From the NCBI RefSeq assembly GCF_047601505.1, contig NZ_JASGJD010000001.1:2728001-2792000 (forward strand): DNA of 64,000 nucleotides, read 5' to 3'. Below are positions 32,841-40,659 of the stretch, piece after piece (position 1 is the stretch's first letter; each line of letters begins with the position of its first letter). A program made the translations under genes and the position numbers. The notes under the pieces were generated by a model, which was not told the origin of the DNA, ran no database searches, and worked only from the letters and a program-made list of their open reading frames with translations. The DNA is from Cloacibacterium sp047601505. Its GTDB lineage: Bacteria; Bacteroidota; Bacteroidia; Flavobacteriales; Weeksellaceae.

Positions 32841-33330
32841 AACCGTATTTTTTTATGATTTGTTGTAATTTTTCTTTCGTTCTGTTGAGTTTCACGCGCG
32901 CGTTTATTTCGCTAATTCCTAAGTTTTGAGAAATTTCTTTGTGATTTTGACCTTCTAAAAACAAGAAAATCAAAGCTTTTTCTATAGGATTGAGTTCTTG
33001 CACTGCTTTGTAAAGAAAATCTATTTGAATTTCTTTCTGATGAGTTTCTTCTTCGGCTACGTCTAGATTTTCGTATAAAAAACCATTGTCTGGCTTTCTT
33101 TTTTCGGTTTTCAAAAAAGTAAGCGCCGTATTAAGACTTACTCGGTATAACCATGTAGAAAACTGACTTTTGCCTTCGAATTTCTGGTAAGATTTCCACA
33201 ATTGGAAGACAATTTCCTGATACAAATCTTCTCTATCTTGTTGGTTATCTACATACATTTTAGAAATTTTGAAAATCATGCCTTTATGATTTTCTATTTT
33301 TTCTAAAAATTCTTGTTGTAGGTTTACCAT
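32830..33330 (-). CDS. ECF-type RNA polymerase sigma factor
   Basis: A 166-residue sigma-70 family protein. Region 2 is visible as MYVDNQQDREDLYQEIVFQLWKSYQKFEGKSQFSTWLYRVSLNTAL (about residues 26-71) and region 4 as LNPIEKALIFLFLEGQNHKEISQNLGISEINARVKLNRTKEKL (about 112-154), with no regions 1 or 3. It heads the operon and overlaps the putative anti-sigma gene by 11 nt. The regulon and inducing stress are unknown. Confidence 0.9.
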   Translation of the reverse strand: MVNLQQEFLEKIENHKGMIFKISKMYVDNQQDREDLYQEIVFQLWKSYQKFEGKSQFSTWLYRVSLNTALTFLKTEKRKPDNGFLYENLDVAEEETHQKEIQIDFLYKAVQELNPIEKALIFLFLEGQNHKEISQNLGISEINARVKLNRTKEKLQQIIKKYGYEF

Positions 33331-33390
33331 TTTCTTCTTTCTAAGGAGTTAGTATAAAAATAAAAAAAATGTTACAACATCTAATAAAAA

Positions 33391-33417
33391 ATCCTCCAAA
33401 GCATCTACTTTGAAGGA
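33391..33417 (-). terminator. Terminator of katG
   Basis: TCCTCCAAAG and CTTTGAAGGA pair with one mismatch. A T run follows on the minus strand (complement of AATAAAAAAT). Confidence 0.6.
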
Positions 33418-33441
33418 CTTTAAAAACAAAATTTATAACAA

Positions 33442-35688
33442 TTATTTCAAATCGTATCGGTCTGCATTCATTACTTTAGACCAAGCTTTTACAAAATCTT
33501 TTACAAATTTTTCTTTGTTATCGTCTTGTGCATATACCTCAGCGTAAGACCTTAAAATAGAATTAGACCCGAAAACCAAATCTACTCTTGTTGCCGTCCA
33601 TTTGGTAGCTCCAGATTTTCGGTCAACAATATTATATTGATTTTCTGCTGTAGGAATCCATTTGTTGTTCATATCCGTTAAATTCACAAAGAAATCGTTG
33701 CTTAAAACACCTACTTTATCTGTAAAAACACCATGAAGCGAACCTCCGAAATTGGTACCTAAAACTCTCATTCCGCCAATTAAAACCACCATTTCAGGAG
33801 CAGTAAGTCCCATCAACTGAGTTCTATCTAATAATAATTCTTCAGCTTTTACAGCGTAATTATGTTTGGTGAAATTTCTAAATCCATCATGAATGGTTTC
33901 TAAAAATTCGAAAGATTCTACATCCGTTTGTTCTTGTGTAGCATCTCCTCTACCTGCGAAGAAAGGAACAGTGATTTCAACTCCAGCTTCGTAAGCTGCT
34001 TGCTCTACTGCTGCTGTACCTCCCAAAACGATTAAGTCTGCAATAGATACTTTTTTAGGTAATTTAGCTTGAATTTCTTCTAATTTAGATAAAACTTTAT
34101 TCAATCTTTCAGGTTCGTTGGCTACCCAACTTCTTTGAGGTTCTAACCTAATTCTTGCGCCATTAGCACCACCTCTGTAATCAGAACCACGATAAGTTCT
34201 AGCTGAATCCCAAGCAGTATTAATTAATTCTGTTCTTGTTAATCCAGCATTTAATAAAGTTTGTTTTAAATCTGCGATTTCAGATTCAGACAGCGTATAA
34301 TCAACAGCAGGAATTGGGTCTTGCCAAATTAAATCTTCTGCCGGAACATCAGCACCTAGATATCTAGATTTAGGACCTAAATCTCTATGAGTAAGTTTGA
34401 ACCAAGCTCTTGCAAAAACATCCGCCAATTCATCAGGATTATGTAAGAATCTTTCAGCAATTGCTCTAAAACCTGGGTCTACTTTAATTGCCATATCAGC
34501 ATCCGTCATCATTGGATTTCTTTTCACATTAGGATTGTGAGCATCAACAGGTTTGTCTTCATCAGAAATATTTACAGGTTCGTATTGATGAGCACCTGCT
34601 GGCGATTTTGTTAATTGCCAATCGTATTTGAAAAGTAGTGTAAGAAATTCGTTGTCCCATTTTGTAGGATGTGTAGTCCAAGCGCCTTCAATTCCTGAAA
34701 CAATGGTATTTCCTGCATTTCCAGAACCTTCAGGATTGTGCCATCCCAAACCTTGCTCAAACACCTCTGCCGCTTCTGGGTCTGGTCCTAATTTAGAAGC
34801 ATCGCCGTTTCCGTGCGCTTTTCCTACGGTATGTCCACCAACTGTTAACGCAACCGTTTCTTCGTCATTCATTCCCATTCTGCTGAACGTTACACGCATA
34901 TCGTGAGCGGTTTTCAATGGGTCTGGATTACCATCAACACCTTCAGGATTTACATAGATTAATCCCATTTGCACTGCCGCTAAAGGATTTTCTAGAGAAT
35001 CACGATTTTGGTCATCATGATAACGATTTTCTGTAGCATCTAACCATTTTTTCTCAGAGCCCCAATATACATCTTTCTCAGGTGCCCAAATATCTAATCT
35101 ACCGCCACCAAAACCGAAAGTTTTAAGACCTACTGCTTCATAAGCAACAGTACCTGCAAGAACAATTAAATCTCCCCAAGAAATTTTATTTCCATATTTC
35201 TTTTTAATAGGCCACAAAAGACGACGTCCTTTATCTGTATTCACATTATCTGGCCAAGAATTAAGCGGAGCAAAACGTTGGTTACCTGTATTAGCACCAC
35301 CTCTTCCGTCCATAGACCTATAACTTCCTGCCAAATGCCAAGCTGTACGAACAAACATACCTACATAGTTGCCCCAATCTGCAGGCCACCATTCTTGGCT
35401 ATCTGTTAATAACGTTTTAATATCATTTTTAACCGCTTCTAAATCTAATTTTTTAAATTCTTCGGCGTAATTAAAATCTTCTCCTAGCGGATTTGTTTTG
35501 GTATCGTGCTGAGACAAAATATCTAGATTAAGTGCATTAGGCCACCAATCCATTACCGATTCGTTATTAGAAGTTAATCCACCATGAATTACAGGGCATT
35601 TTCCAGAAGTTGAAGCATGAGAATTAGTATCTTCAACAGGCAAATTGTGATGAGGGAAAGGACATTTTCCTTGTTCTGATGTGCTCAT
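33442..35688 (-). CDS. katG: Catalase-peroxidase
   Basis: A 748-residue bifunctional haem enzyme that decomposes hydrogen peroxide. The distal Arg-Trp-His triad is in MFVRTAWHLAGSYRSMDGRGG, with the proximal region in LTVGGHTVGKAHGNG. IYVNPEGVDGNPDP supplies the Tyr of the Met-Tyr-Trp adduct. A second, non-haem half follows, as in all KatG. I start at MSTSEQGKCPFPH (35688): a -7 promoter motif at 35719-35726 lies over the longer start at 35721. No OxyR or other regulator is next to it. Confidence 0.96.
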   Translation of the reverse strand: MSTSEQGKCPFPHHNLPVEDTNSHASTSGKCPVIHGGLTSNNESVMDWWPNALNLDILSQHDTKTNPLGEDFNYAEEFKKLDLEAVKNDIKTLLTDSQEWWPADWGNYVGMFVRTAWHLAGSYRSMDGRGGANTGNQRFAPLNSWPDNVNTDKGRRLLWPIKKKYGNKISWGDLIVLAGTVAYEAVGLKTFGFGGGRLDIWAPEKDVYWGSEKKWLDATENRYHDDQNRDSLENPLAAVQMGLIYVNPEGVDGNPDPLKTAHDMRVTFSRMGMNDEETVALTVGGHTVGKAHGNGDASKLGPDPEAAEVFEQGLGWHNPEGSGNAGNTIVSGIEGAWTTHPTKWDNEFLTLLFKYDWQLTKSPAGAHQYEPVNISDEDKPVDAHNPNVKRNPMMTDADMAIKVDPGFRAIAERFLHNPDELADVFARAWFKLTHRDLGPKSRYLGADVPAEDLIWQDPIPAVDYTLSESEIADLKQTLLNAGLTRTELINTAWDSARTYRGSDYRGGANGARIRLEPQRSWVANEPERLNKVLSKLEEIQAKLPKKVSIADLIVLGGTAAVEQAAYEAGVEITVPFFAGRGDATQEQTDVESFEFLETIHDGFRNFTKHNYAVKAEELLLDRTQLMGLTAPEMVVLIGGMRVLGTNFGGSLHGVFTDKVGVLSNDFFVNLTDMNNKWIPTAENQYNIVDRKSGATKWTATRVDLVFGSNSILRSYAEVYAQDDNKEKFVKDFVKAWSKVMNADRYDLK

Positions 35689-35718
35689 AATATAAAATTT
35701 GTTGTTAATATTTTTTGC

Positions 35719-35726
35719 CAAAATTA
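35719..35726 (-). promoter_or_regulatory. -7 promoter element of katG
   Basis: CAAAATTA reads TAATTTTG on the minus strand (TAnnTTTG). It covers the ATG at 35721, so translation must begin at 35688. Confidence 0.6.
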
Positions 35727-35878
35727 AAAGAAGTTATCTTCATTAAATTAATTTTTAGAATCAAAGAATTGATACGAATTATAGATAAAACATATCAACT
35801 AAATAAAAATCAATACAAACAATCTATTGAAAATTGATTTTGTATTTTCTTATACAACAAAATCTTCTAAATTTTCCC

Positions 35879-35886
35879 TATTTTTG
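35879..35886 (+). promoter_or_regulatory. -7 promoter element of the S41 peptidase gene
   Basis: TATTTTTG matches TAnnTTTG, 16 nt before the ATG at 35903. Confidence 0.6.
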
Positions 35887-35902
35887 AGAGTAATTATTCA
35901 TC

Positions 35903-37435
35903 ATGAAGAAATTTTCCCACGTACTCGTCTCTCTTTTGTTGGTCTCTTGTACCTCTGTAAAAGAGTTTAATAAAAAATTAGAAGAACCTATACCTTCTGT
36001 AAAGTTAAAACAAGATGTAGATTTTGCCAACAAAAAATTGCAAAAATTTCACCCCAATCTTTATTGGTATATCACTAAAAATCAGTTAGATTATAAATTT
36101 GACAGTTTAAAACAAACCATCAAACAACCTTTAAAACCCAGCGAATTTTACCTGAAATTAGCTCCCATTATTGCTGATGTGAGAGAAGGGCACCTTAGAT
36201 TGGTCCCTTTAGAAAAAAAACTCACCAAAAAGGAAACAAAAAAACTAAAAAACCAAAAAGGATTATTAAACAGATTTAATTATGTGATACAAGACAATCA
36301 CCTTTATCTAAAAGATAATGCAGAAAATGTAGGAAACCTAAAAGTAGGCACAGAATTGTTAAAAATTAACAATGTTCCTGTGGCTGAAATTCTTAATAAA
36401 TACAGACCTTTGGTTACCAGTGATGGCTACAATACCACTTACCAAAAATATTCTTTAGCAAGAAGATTTAATACTTATTTCACTTTAGAATACGGAATTT
36501 TAGACAGCGTAAAAATAGAAACCAAACAAAAAGACAGCATACAAACCTTAGTTTTAAAAAGAGAAACAAAAACCAAAACCGAGAAGAAAAAAGAAAAACA
36601 AGACCAAAAACTTACGCAAGAAAAGAAAACCAAAGGTTACAACCCAATTACAAAAAGTTTCAACAGAAATTTACAATTTTTAGCAAAAGACAGTTCTGTG
36701 GCGTATATCAAGATTAAATCTTTCTCTGGAACTTACTCCAAAAAGTTTTACAAGGAAACTTTTGCCACTTTAAAAAAAGCTAAAACGAAGTATTTAATTA
36801 TTGATATTCGGGATAATTTGGGCGGTTCTTTGGCTGAAATCAACAATCTTTACACTTATTTTGCTAAAGAAAAATTCAAATTCATCAAAGACATAGAAGT
36901 AAGCAGCCGCACTTCTATTCTTTCTACCGATTACCTCAGCAATTTCCCTACTTTTACCAAACCATTGGGGATTATTTCGTATCCACTTTATATGATGTTT
37001 TCGGTAATTAGCACCAAAAAGAAAGATGGAAAATTCTACATAAAAGATTTATTTCCTTCAAAAAAACCAAAAACCAACGCTTACAATGGCGAAACCTATG
37101 TTTTGATTAACGGAAGCAGTTTTTCGGCATCTTCTGTTATTTCTGCAAAATTAAAAGCAGACCATTTGGCAACTCTTGTAGGCGAAGAAACGGGTGGCGC
37201 AAACGACGGAACCGTTGCCGGAATTTACACCACACAAAAACTTCCCAATTCTAAAATGAAACTCCCGATTGGACTTTTCCTTATTCAACCGAATATTGAA
37301 TTTAGCAACACTATGAAAGGTGTTACGCCAAATGTAGAAATTATCCCTACGTTAGAAGAAGTTCTTCAAAAGAAAGATGTACAACTGAACTGGATTTTGA
37401 ACGATATAAGTTCTAAAAAAACTTCTCAAAAATAA
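35903..37435 (+). CDS. S41 family peptidase, lipoprotein
   Basis: A 510-residue tail-specific protease-like protein with a lipoprotein signal (MKKFSHVLVSLLLVSCTS, lipobox LLVSC, cysteine 16). The S41 core is in the C-terminal half: YLIIDIRDNLGGSLAEINNLY, then the nucleophile region VLINGSSFSASSVISAKLKA and LVGEETGGANDGTVAG. A Lys-rich linker (about 205-245) precedes it. No clear PDZ domain was recognised. The protein would act in the periplasm or at the membrane. A strong terminator separates it from the convergent ssb. Confidence 0.85.
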   Translation: MKKFSHVLVSLLLVSCTSVKEFNKKLEEPIPSVKLKQDVDFANKKLQKFHPNLYWYITKNQLDYKFDSLKQTIKQPLKPSEFYLKLAPIIADVREGHLRLVPLEKKLTKKETKKLKNQKGLLNRFNYVIQDNHLYLKDNAENVGNLKVGTELLKINNVPVAEILNKYRPLVTSDGYNTTYQKYSLARRFNTYFTLEYGILDSVKIETKQKDSIQTLVLKRETKTKTEKKKEKQDQKLTQEKKTKGYNPITKSFNRNLQFLAKDSSVAYIKIKSFSGTYSKKFYKETFATLKKAKTKYLIIDIRDNLGGSLAEINNLYTYFAKEKFKFIKDIEVSSRTSILSTDYLSNFPTFTKPLGIISYPLYMMFSVISTKKKDGKFYIKDLFPSKKPKTNAYNGETYVLINGSSFSASSVISAKLKADHLATLVGEETGGANDGTVAGIYTTQKLPNSKMKLPIGLFLIQPNIEFSNTMKGVTPNVEIIPTLEEVLQKKDVQLNWILNDISSKKTSQK

Positions 37436-37460
37436 AACTCTCATTCCTCAGAAAATAACA

Positions 37461-37493
37461 AAAAAGTCTTGCCAAAATCCGACAAGACTTTTT
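37461..37493. terminator. Bidirectional terminator between the S41 gene and ssb
   Basis: AAAAAGTCTTG (37461-37471) pairs perfectly with CAAGACTTTTT (37483-37493) over an 11-nt loop, suiting both convergent genes. Confidence 0.9.
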
Positions 37494-37513
37494 CATCATT
37501 TACATTTTCTGAA

Positions 37514-37843
37514 TTATTTAGTCCCCAAAAGCACCAACTCTTCTACTCTAATTTCGGTGATGTAGCGTTTTTGTCCGTCTTTGTCGTCGTAGGTTCTATA
37601 CGTAAGTTTACCTTCTACGGCAATTTCTTTACCTTTTTGCACGTATTTTTGCATAATTTCAGCAGTTTTACCAAATGCCACCAAATTGTGCCATTGCGTT
37701 TCTTCTACTTTTTCGCCAAGAGAATTGGTATAATAATCGTTGGTGGCTAGGGAAACGGTAGCTTTCATTCCTTTTTCGAAATTTACGATTTCAACTTCTT
37801 TTCCGGTGTGACCAATAAGTGTCACTTTGTTTCTTAAAGACAT
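37514..37843 (-). CDS. ssb: Single-stranded DNA-binding protein, short form
   Basis: A 109-residue OB-fold SSB (MSLRNKVTLIGHTGKEVEI, then TQWHNLVAFGKTAEIMQKYVQKGKEIAVEGKLTYRTYDDKDGQKRYITEIRVEEL). The conserved W-x-x-x-x-F/G region is intact. It ends right after the OB fold at LLGTK and lacks the flexible linker and acidic tip that normally recruit partner proteins. Flavobacteria often keep this short form in addition to a full-length SSB, so this is likely the secondary paralogue. Confidence 0.85.
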   Translation of the reverse strand: MSLRNKVTLIGHTGKEVEIVNFEKGMKATVSLATNDYYTNSLGEKVEETQWHNLVAFGKTAEIMQKYVQKGKEIAVEGKLTYRTYDDKDGQKRYITEIRVEELVLLGTK

Positions 37844-37958
37844 AATATTAAAATTTTAAATTAAACACTAGAAACGAGACGTTCTGTAATTCCCTCGAAT
37901 CTCTGATGCAAATTTGTGAGGAATAGCAAAAATTAGTCGGTAACTAACCATTTATATC

Positions 37959-37985
37959 CGTTTATAAACGTTTACAAACGTTTTT
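37959..37985. promoter_or_regulatory. Phased CGTTT repeats, candidate operator
   Basis: CGTTTATAAA, CGTTTACAAA and CGTTTTTATT stand head to tail every 10 bp, with AAACGTTT palindromic junctions. Helical phasing upstream of the divergent ssb and DUF6994-like genes suggests a protein-binding site. No regulator can be named. Confidence 0.35.
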
Positions 37986-38037
37986 ATTATTGATTTTATG
38001 ATGGTTATGTATTTTTTGAAAAGATTTGAATTGTTTG

Positions 38038-38045
38038 TATATTTG
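38038..38045 (+). promoter_or_regulatory. Promoter of the DUF6994-like gene
   Basis: TATATTTG with a TTG 19 nt upstream (38016-38018) fits both the -7 and -33 elements of Bacteroidetes promoters. Transcription would start near 38050, ahead of a 12-codon ORF. Confidence 0.65.
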
Positions 38046-38070
38046 GGTTCACCTATAAGCTTTCAAAAAA

Positions 38071-38109
38071 ATGACCGCTAAAGAATTCGTTAAAAATTTA
38101 AAGAAATGA
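38071..38109 (+). CDS. 12-codon upstream ORF coupled to the next gene
   Basis: MTAKEFVKNLKK followed by TGA; the stop overlaps the next start as ATGA (38106-38109). It lies just after the promoter. It could be a translational-coupling leader or the relic of a truncated gene; the residues resemble an ordinary protein N terminus. Confidence 0.35.
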   Translation: MTAKEFVKNLKK

Positions 38110-38798
38110 TTGATGTGAATTTTGACTTTAGAAAAGATAGTGAATGTGGAGACCCAGACAATGACAGTCAAAAACTTTATGAAAATCACAAAATTTTATG
38201 GAACAAAATATTACCGAATGAAAAAATATTTGAGTTTGAAATTCTTATGTTAGGCGGAAAATATGGAAGAATTGTTTTAAAAAATAAATTATGTGCAAAT
38301 TTATCTAGTGACAGAATGTGCCCTCATTTTGATGGAAAATATAACTTAAAATGTAATGATTGGCTTACTAAATTTGAAATGGAAGAACTAAAAGAAAAAG
38401 TTCGCACAGTTGGTGGGCATATTCTCTTCCCTGCTCATAAGAAAAATGGATTCACAATTAATCAAGCAAGAGAAATTTGCGATAGATTTGACTTAACTTT
38501 AGAATGCATTCGCAGGTTTTATCTTAATGAAACAAGTCCGCTCTATGATACACTTTTAAATTATGAGGATTTTTTTAAACTTTTTGTAGATTTTAAAAAT
38601 TATATAGATTTTTTTATACTACAAGACTTTGTAAACGAAAAATATGAAATTCAATTTTCAATTCCATTTGACAATTTTGTCCGTTCACCTCTACCACAAA
38701 ATATTAACGAATATAAACAATACAAAAATCACACAATTGAATTAATGAATAAAAGAAACAAAAGAATTGCGGAATATTACAAAATGTACTGCACATAA
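38106..38798 (+). CDS. DUF6994-like protein
   Basis: A 230-residue cytoplasmic protein. The N terminus MIDVNFDFRKDSECGDPDNDSQKLYENHKILWNKILPN and the later SSDRMCPHF match the pattern of DUF6994 proteins, which have a conserved acidic DPD motif and a histidine followed by LW. GGHILFPAHKKNGFTINQAREICDRFDLTLECIRRFY (about 100-140) is also characteristic. No function is known; related genes occur singly in accessory regions of many bacteria. Translation is probably coupled to the 12-codon ORF upstream. Confidence 0.65.
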   Translation: MIDVNFDFRKDSECGDPDNDSQKLYENHKILWNKILPNEKIFEFEILMLGGKYGRIVLKNKLCANLSSDRMCPHFDGKYNLKCNDWLTKFEMEELKEKVRTVGGHILFPAHKKNGFTINQAREICDRFDLTLECIRRFYLNETSPLYDTLLNYEDFFKLFVDFKNYIDFFILQDFVNEKYEIQFSIPFDNFVRSPLPQNINEYKQYKNHTIELMNKRNKRIAEYYKMYCT

Positions 38799-38809
38799 TA
38801 ACTAAGTTT

Positions 38810-38832
38810 TCGTCTTATCCAAAGGGCATGAG
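38810..38832 (+). repeat. Tail motif shared with 20104-20126
   Basis: TCGTCTTATCC then AAAGGGCATGAG closely matches TCGTCTTGTCC then GAAGGATACGAG at 20104-20126. Both lie just after the stop of an accessory hypothetical gene. Confidence 0.45.
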
Positions 38833-38888
38833 CAAGATGCTTGCGCCAGCATAGAACAATATAGCTTTTAATCATTTATCTCAAAAAA

Positions 38889-38910
38889 AACTTCTCACTT
38901 TTAAGAAGTT
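38889..38910 (-). terminator. Terminator of the SRPBCC gene
   Basis: AACTTCT pairs with AGAAGTT over an 8-nt loop. The A run to the left becomes a T run on the minus strand. Confidence 0.7.
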
Positions 38911-38916
38911 TAACAT

Positions 38917-39342
38917 CTATTTTTCGGAAATTTCTTTTACTTTTTCTAAAGCTTTTGGGAAAGTATTCACAAAATAGCTCATGTATTCTTCTGGAGCATT
39001 TAAAGTTACTGAGAGTTCTGTTTTCCCGTCTTTTTCGGCTAAATCATATTGTTCTATTGCATTTTCGCCAAATGTTCCTTCTTGCTTTTCGCCGTTTAGA
39101 ATTTCTCCTTGATGCAGAAAATACATTTTCTCAAAAAGAACCATTTTCTGTATTACGGCAAACATTCCGCTCTTTTCTGGTCCTAGAAAAAGTATTTCGC
39201 TACCTTCAGCCAAATCGGATTCATAATAAGAACCTTCATGAAAAACCGAAGTCCAATTTCTATAATTTTCATCTATCCAAAGTGCATCCCAAACGTTTTC
39301 TTTAGAAGCATTAATCTCGATGGTAAATTCTAATTTTTTCAT
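38917..39342 (-). CDS. SRPBCC domain protein
   Basis: About 141 residues with the START-like fold: MKKLEFTIEINASKENVWDALWIDENYRNWTSVFHEGSYYESDLAEGSEILFLGPEKSG. I start at the ATG at 39342 because the reading from 39378 adds 12 residues that overlap a promoter motif at 39366-39373. Ligand unknown. It lies downstream of the nitroreductase gene but seems to have its own promoter. Confidence 0.8.
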   Translation of the reverse strand: MKKLEFTIEINASKENVWDALWIDENYRNWTSVFHEGSYYESDLAEGSEILFLGPEKSGMFAVIQKMVLFEKMYFLHQGEILNGEKQEGTFGENAIEQYDLAEKDGKTELSVTLNAPEEYMSYFVNTFPKALEKVKEISEK

Positions 39343-39365
39343 ATTTTTATAAGCTATTAGAATTC

Positions 39366-39373
39366 CAAATGTA
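39366..39373 (-). promoter_or_regulatory. -7 promoter element of the SRPBCC gene
   Basis: CAAATGTA reads TACATTTG on the minus strand (TAnnTTTG), 24 nt before the ATG at 39342 and just past the end of the nitroreductase gene. Confidence 0.5.
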
Positions 39374-39378
39374 AACAA

Positions 39379-40107
39379 TTAAATTCTTTTATAAACTTCC
39401 TCAAAAGGAACTCTATAACGGTCGCCCCAAATACCTTCGTTGCCTTTTCTTTTTCCGCAAGAAATCACCATATTAATTTCTGCACCACTCGGCAAATTCA
39501 AAATATTTTTCACTCTTTTGCTGTCAAATCCTTCCATAGGACAAGTGTCGTATTCTTCGTTTGCCATTGCAACCATAAAGGTTTGAGCAGCCAAACCGCA
39601 ACTTTTGTGCGCCACAATTCTGGCATCATTTTCAGAAACTTGCAATACCATGGGTCTGAAAAAACTCACCGGAACAGCAATTAATTTTCTTACAAAACCT
39701 AAAACTCCAAAAAATCTGGCATACAAAAACGGAATAATCTTTCCGTAATACATTTCGCGGTCTTTGATGCGTTTTTCTTGTCTTTCTGCAGGGCTATTTC
39801 TGCGTATATTTTCTCTTTCGAAACTTAGAACTTCTTGAGAACGTTTTTTGTACAAATCTTGTCTCACCACAAAAACCACCAATTCCTGAGCTGTAGAAGC
39901 TGCCGTTTGGTCTAGACAAGCCACCGAAAGTTTTTTCAACGTTTCGGGATTTGTAATATGGTAAAATTCGTAGAGTTGCATATTAGACGAACTAGGCGCT
40001 AAAGTAGAAAGTGCCAAGCATTTTTTCACCACTTCTGTATCTATTTTCTGAGCCTCGTCATACACTCTTACCGAACGACGAAATTCTAAAACTTCTTGTA
40101 AATTCAT
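39379..40107 (-). CDS. Nitroreductase family protein
   Basis: A 242-residue FMN-dependent NAD(P)H oxidoreductase. Signatures: LEFRRSVRVYDEAQKIDTEVVKKCL (phosphate/FMN-binding arginines), STLAPSSSNMQLYEFY, and a C-terminal SKRVKNILNLPSGAEINMVISCGKRKG. Members reduce nitroaromatics, quinones or enones; the natural substrate cannot be told. There is a slightly unusual hydrophobic stretch in the middle (FLYARFFGVLGFVRKLIAVPVSFFRPM) that may be a dimer lid or membrane-facing insert. Confidence 0.88.
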   Translation of the reverse strand: MNLQEVLEFRRSVRVYDEAQKIDTEVVKKCLALSTLAPSSSNMQLYEFYHITNPETLKKLSVACLDQTAASTAQELVVFVVRQDLYKKRSQEVLSFERENIRRNSPAERQEKRIKDREMYYGKIIPFLYARFFGVLGFVRKLIAVPVSFFRPMVLQVSENDARIVAHKSCGLAAQTFMVAMANEEYDTCPMEGFDSKRVKNILNLPSGAEINMVISCGKRKGNEGIWGDRYRVPFEEVYKRI

Positions 40108-40143
40108 AGGTTTATTTTTTCTAAAGACGAATGAGTGGGAGTT

Positions 40144-40524
40144 TTACTTTAAAGGTTTTTTAAATATTAATATCATCAAATTTAAAGACAAGAAACAGAA
40201 AAGAAAGTCTTGAATGAAATTTAAATATTTAAATTCTTGAATAAAAAATTCAACACAAATTGGTTCTCCAAAAGGTTTTTTTGTTAAATAAAAATATCTT
40301 GGAAAACCATAAGTTTTTACAATCCAATCATTTGAATGAGATAATTCAGAATAAAATAATCCCAAAAAAGTAAAAATAAAAGCCAATAAAATCAATTTCC
40401 AATTGAACAATTCTCTCCAACTTCTTTTTTTGAATTTAAAAATCAACAGATTCACAACCAAAAGAATGACTGTAAAAACAATAAAATAATTAAAGCTAAA
40501 TTGGTTATGAATATTCATTTTCAC
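40144..40524 (-). CDS. Hypothetical small membrane protein
   Basis: A 126-residue protein with three hydrophobic segments (about 13-30, 43-60 and 104-120) and a central extracytoplasmic loop with NDWIVKTYGFPRYFYLTKKPFGEPI. No family is recognised. A second ATG two codons in (40518) could also be the start. It is downstream of hutU and flanked by TTCCTACGGAACG palindromes at its 5' side. Confidence 0.55.
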   Translation of the reverse strand: MKMNIHNQFSFNYFIVFTVILLVVNLLIFKFKKRSWRELFNWKLILLAFIFTFLGLFYSELSHSNDWIVKTYGFPRYFYLTKKPFGEPICVEFFIQEFKYLNFIQDFLFCFLSLNLMILIFKKPLK

Positions 40525-40530
40525 GTTGCA

Positions 40531-40594
40531 TTCCTACGGAACGCCTATTTTTTATGGTTATATTATTCTACACACCTATCGTTCCTACGGAACG
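40531..40594. repeat. Paired TTCCTACGGAACG palindromes
   Basis: TTCCTACGGAACG at 40531-40543 and CGTTCCTACGGAACG at 40580-40594 are near-identical short palindromes 36 nt apart, between the membrane-protein gene and the end of hutU. They resemble dispersed intergenic palindromes of flavobacterial genomes. Confidence 0.6.
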
Positions 40595-40659
40595 AAAAAT
40601 CTGTTTAATAAGTAAAATCAGCGAGAGAAAATTTTCCACTTTCAATTTTCAATTTTCAC

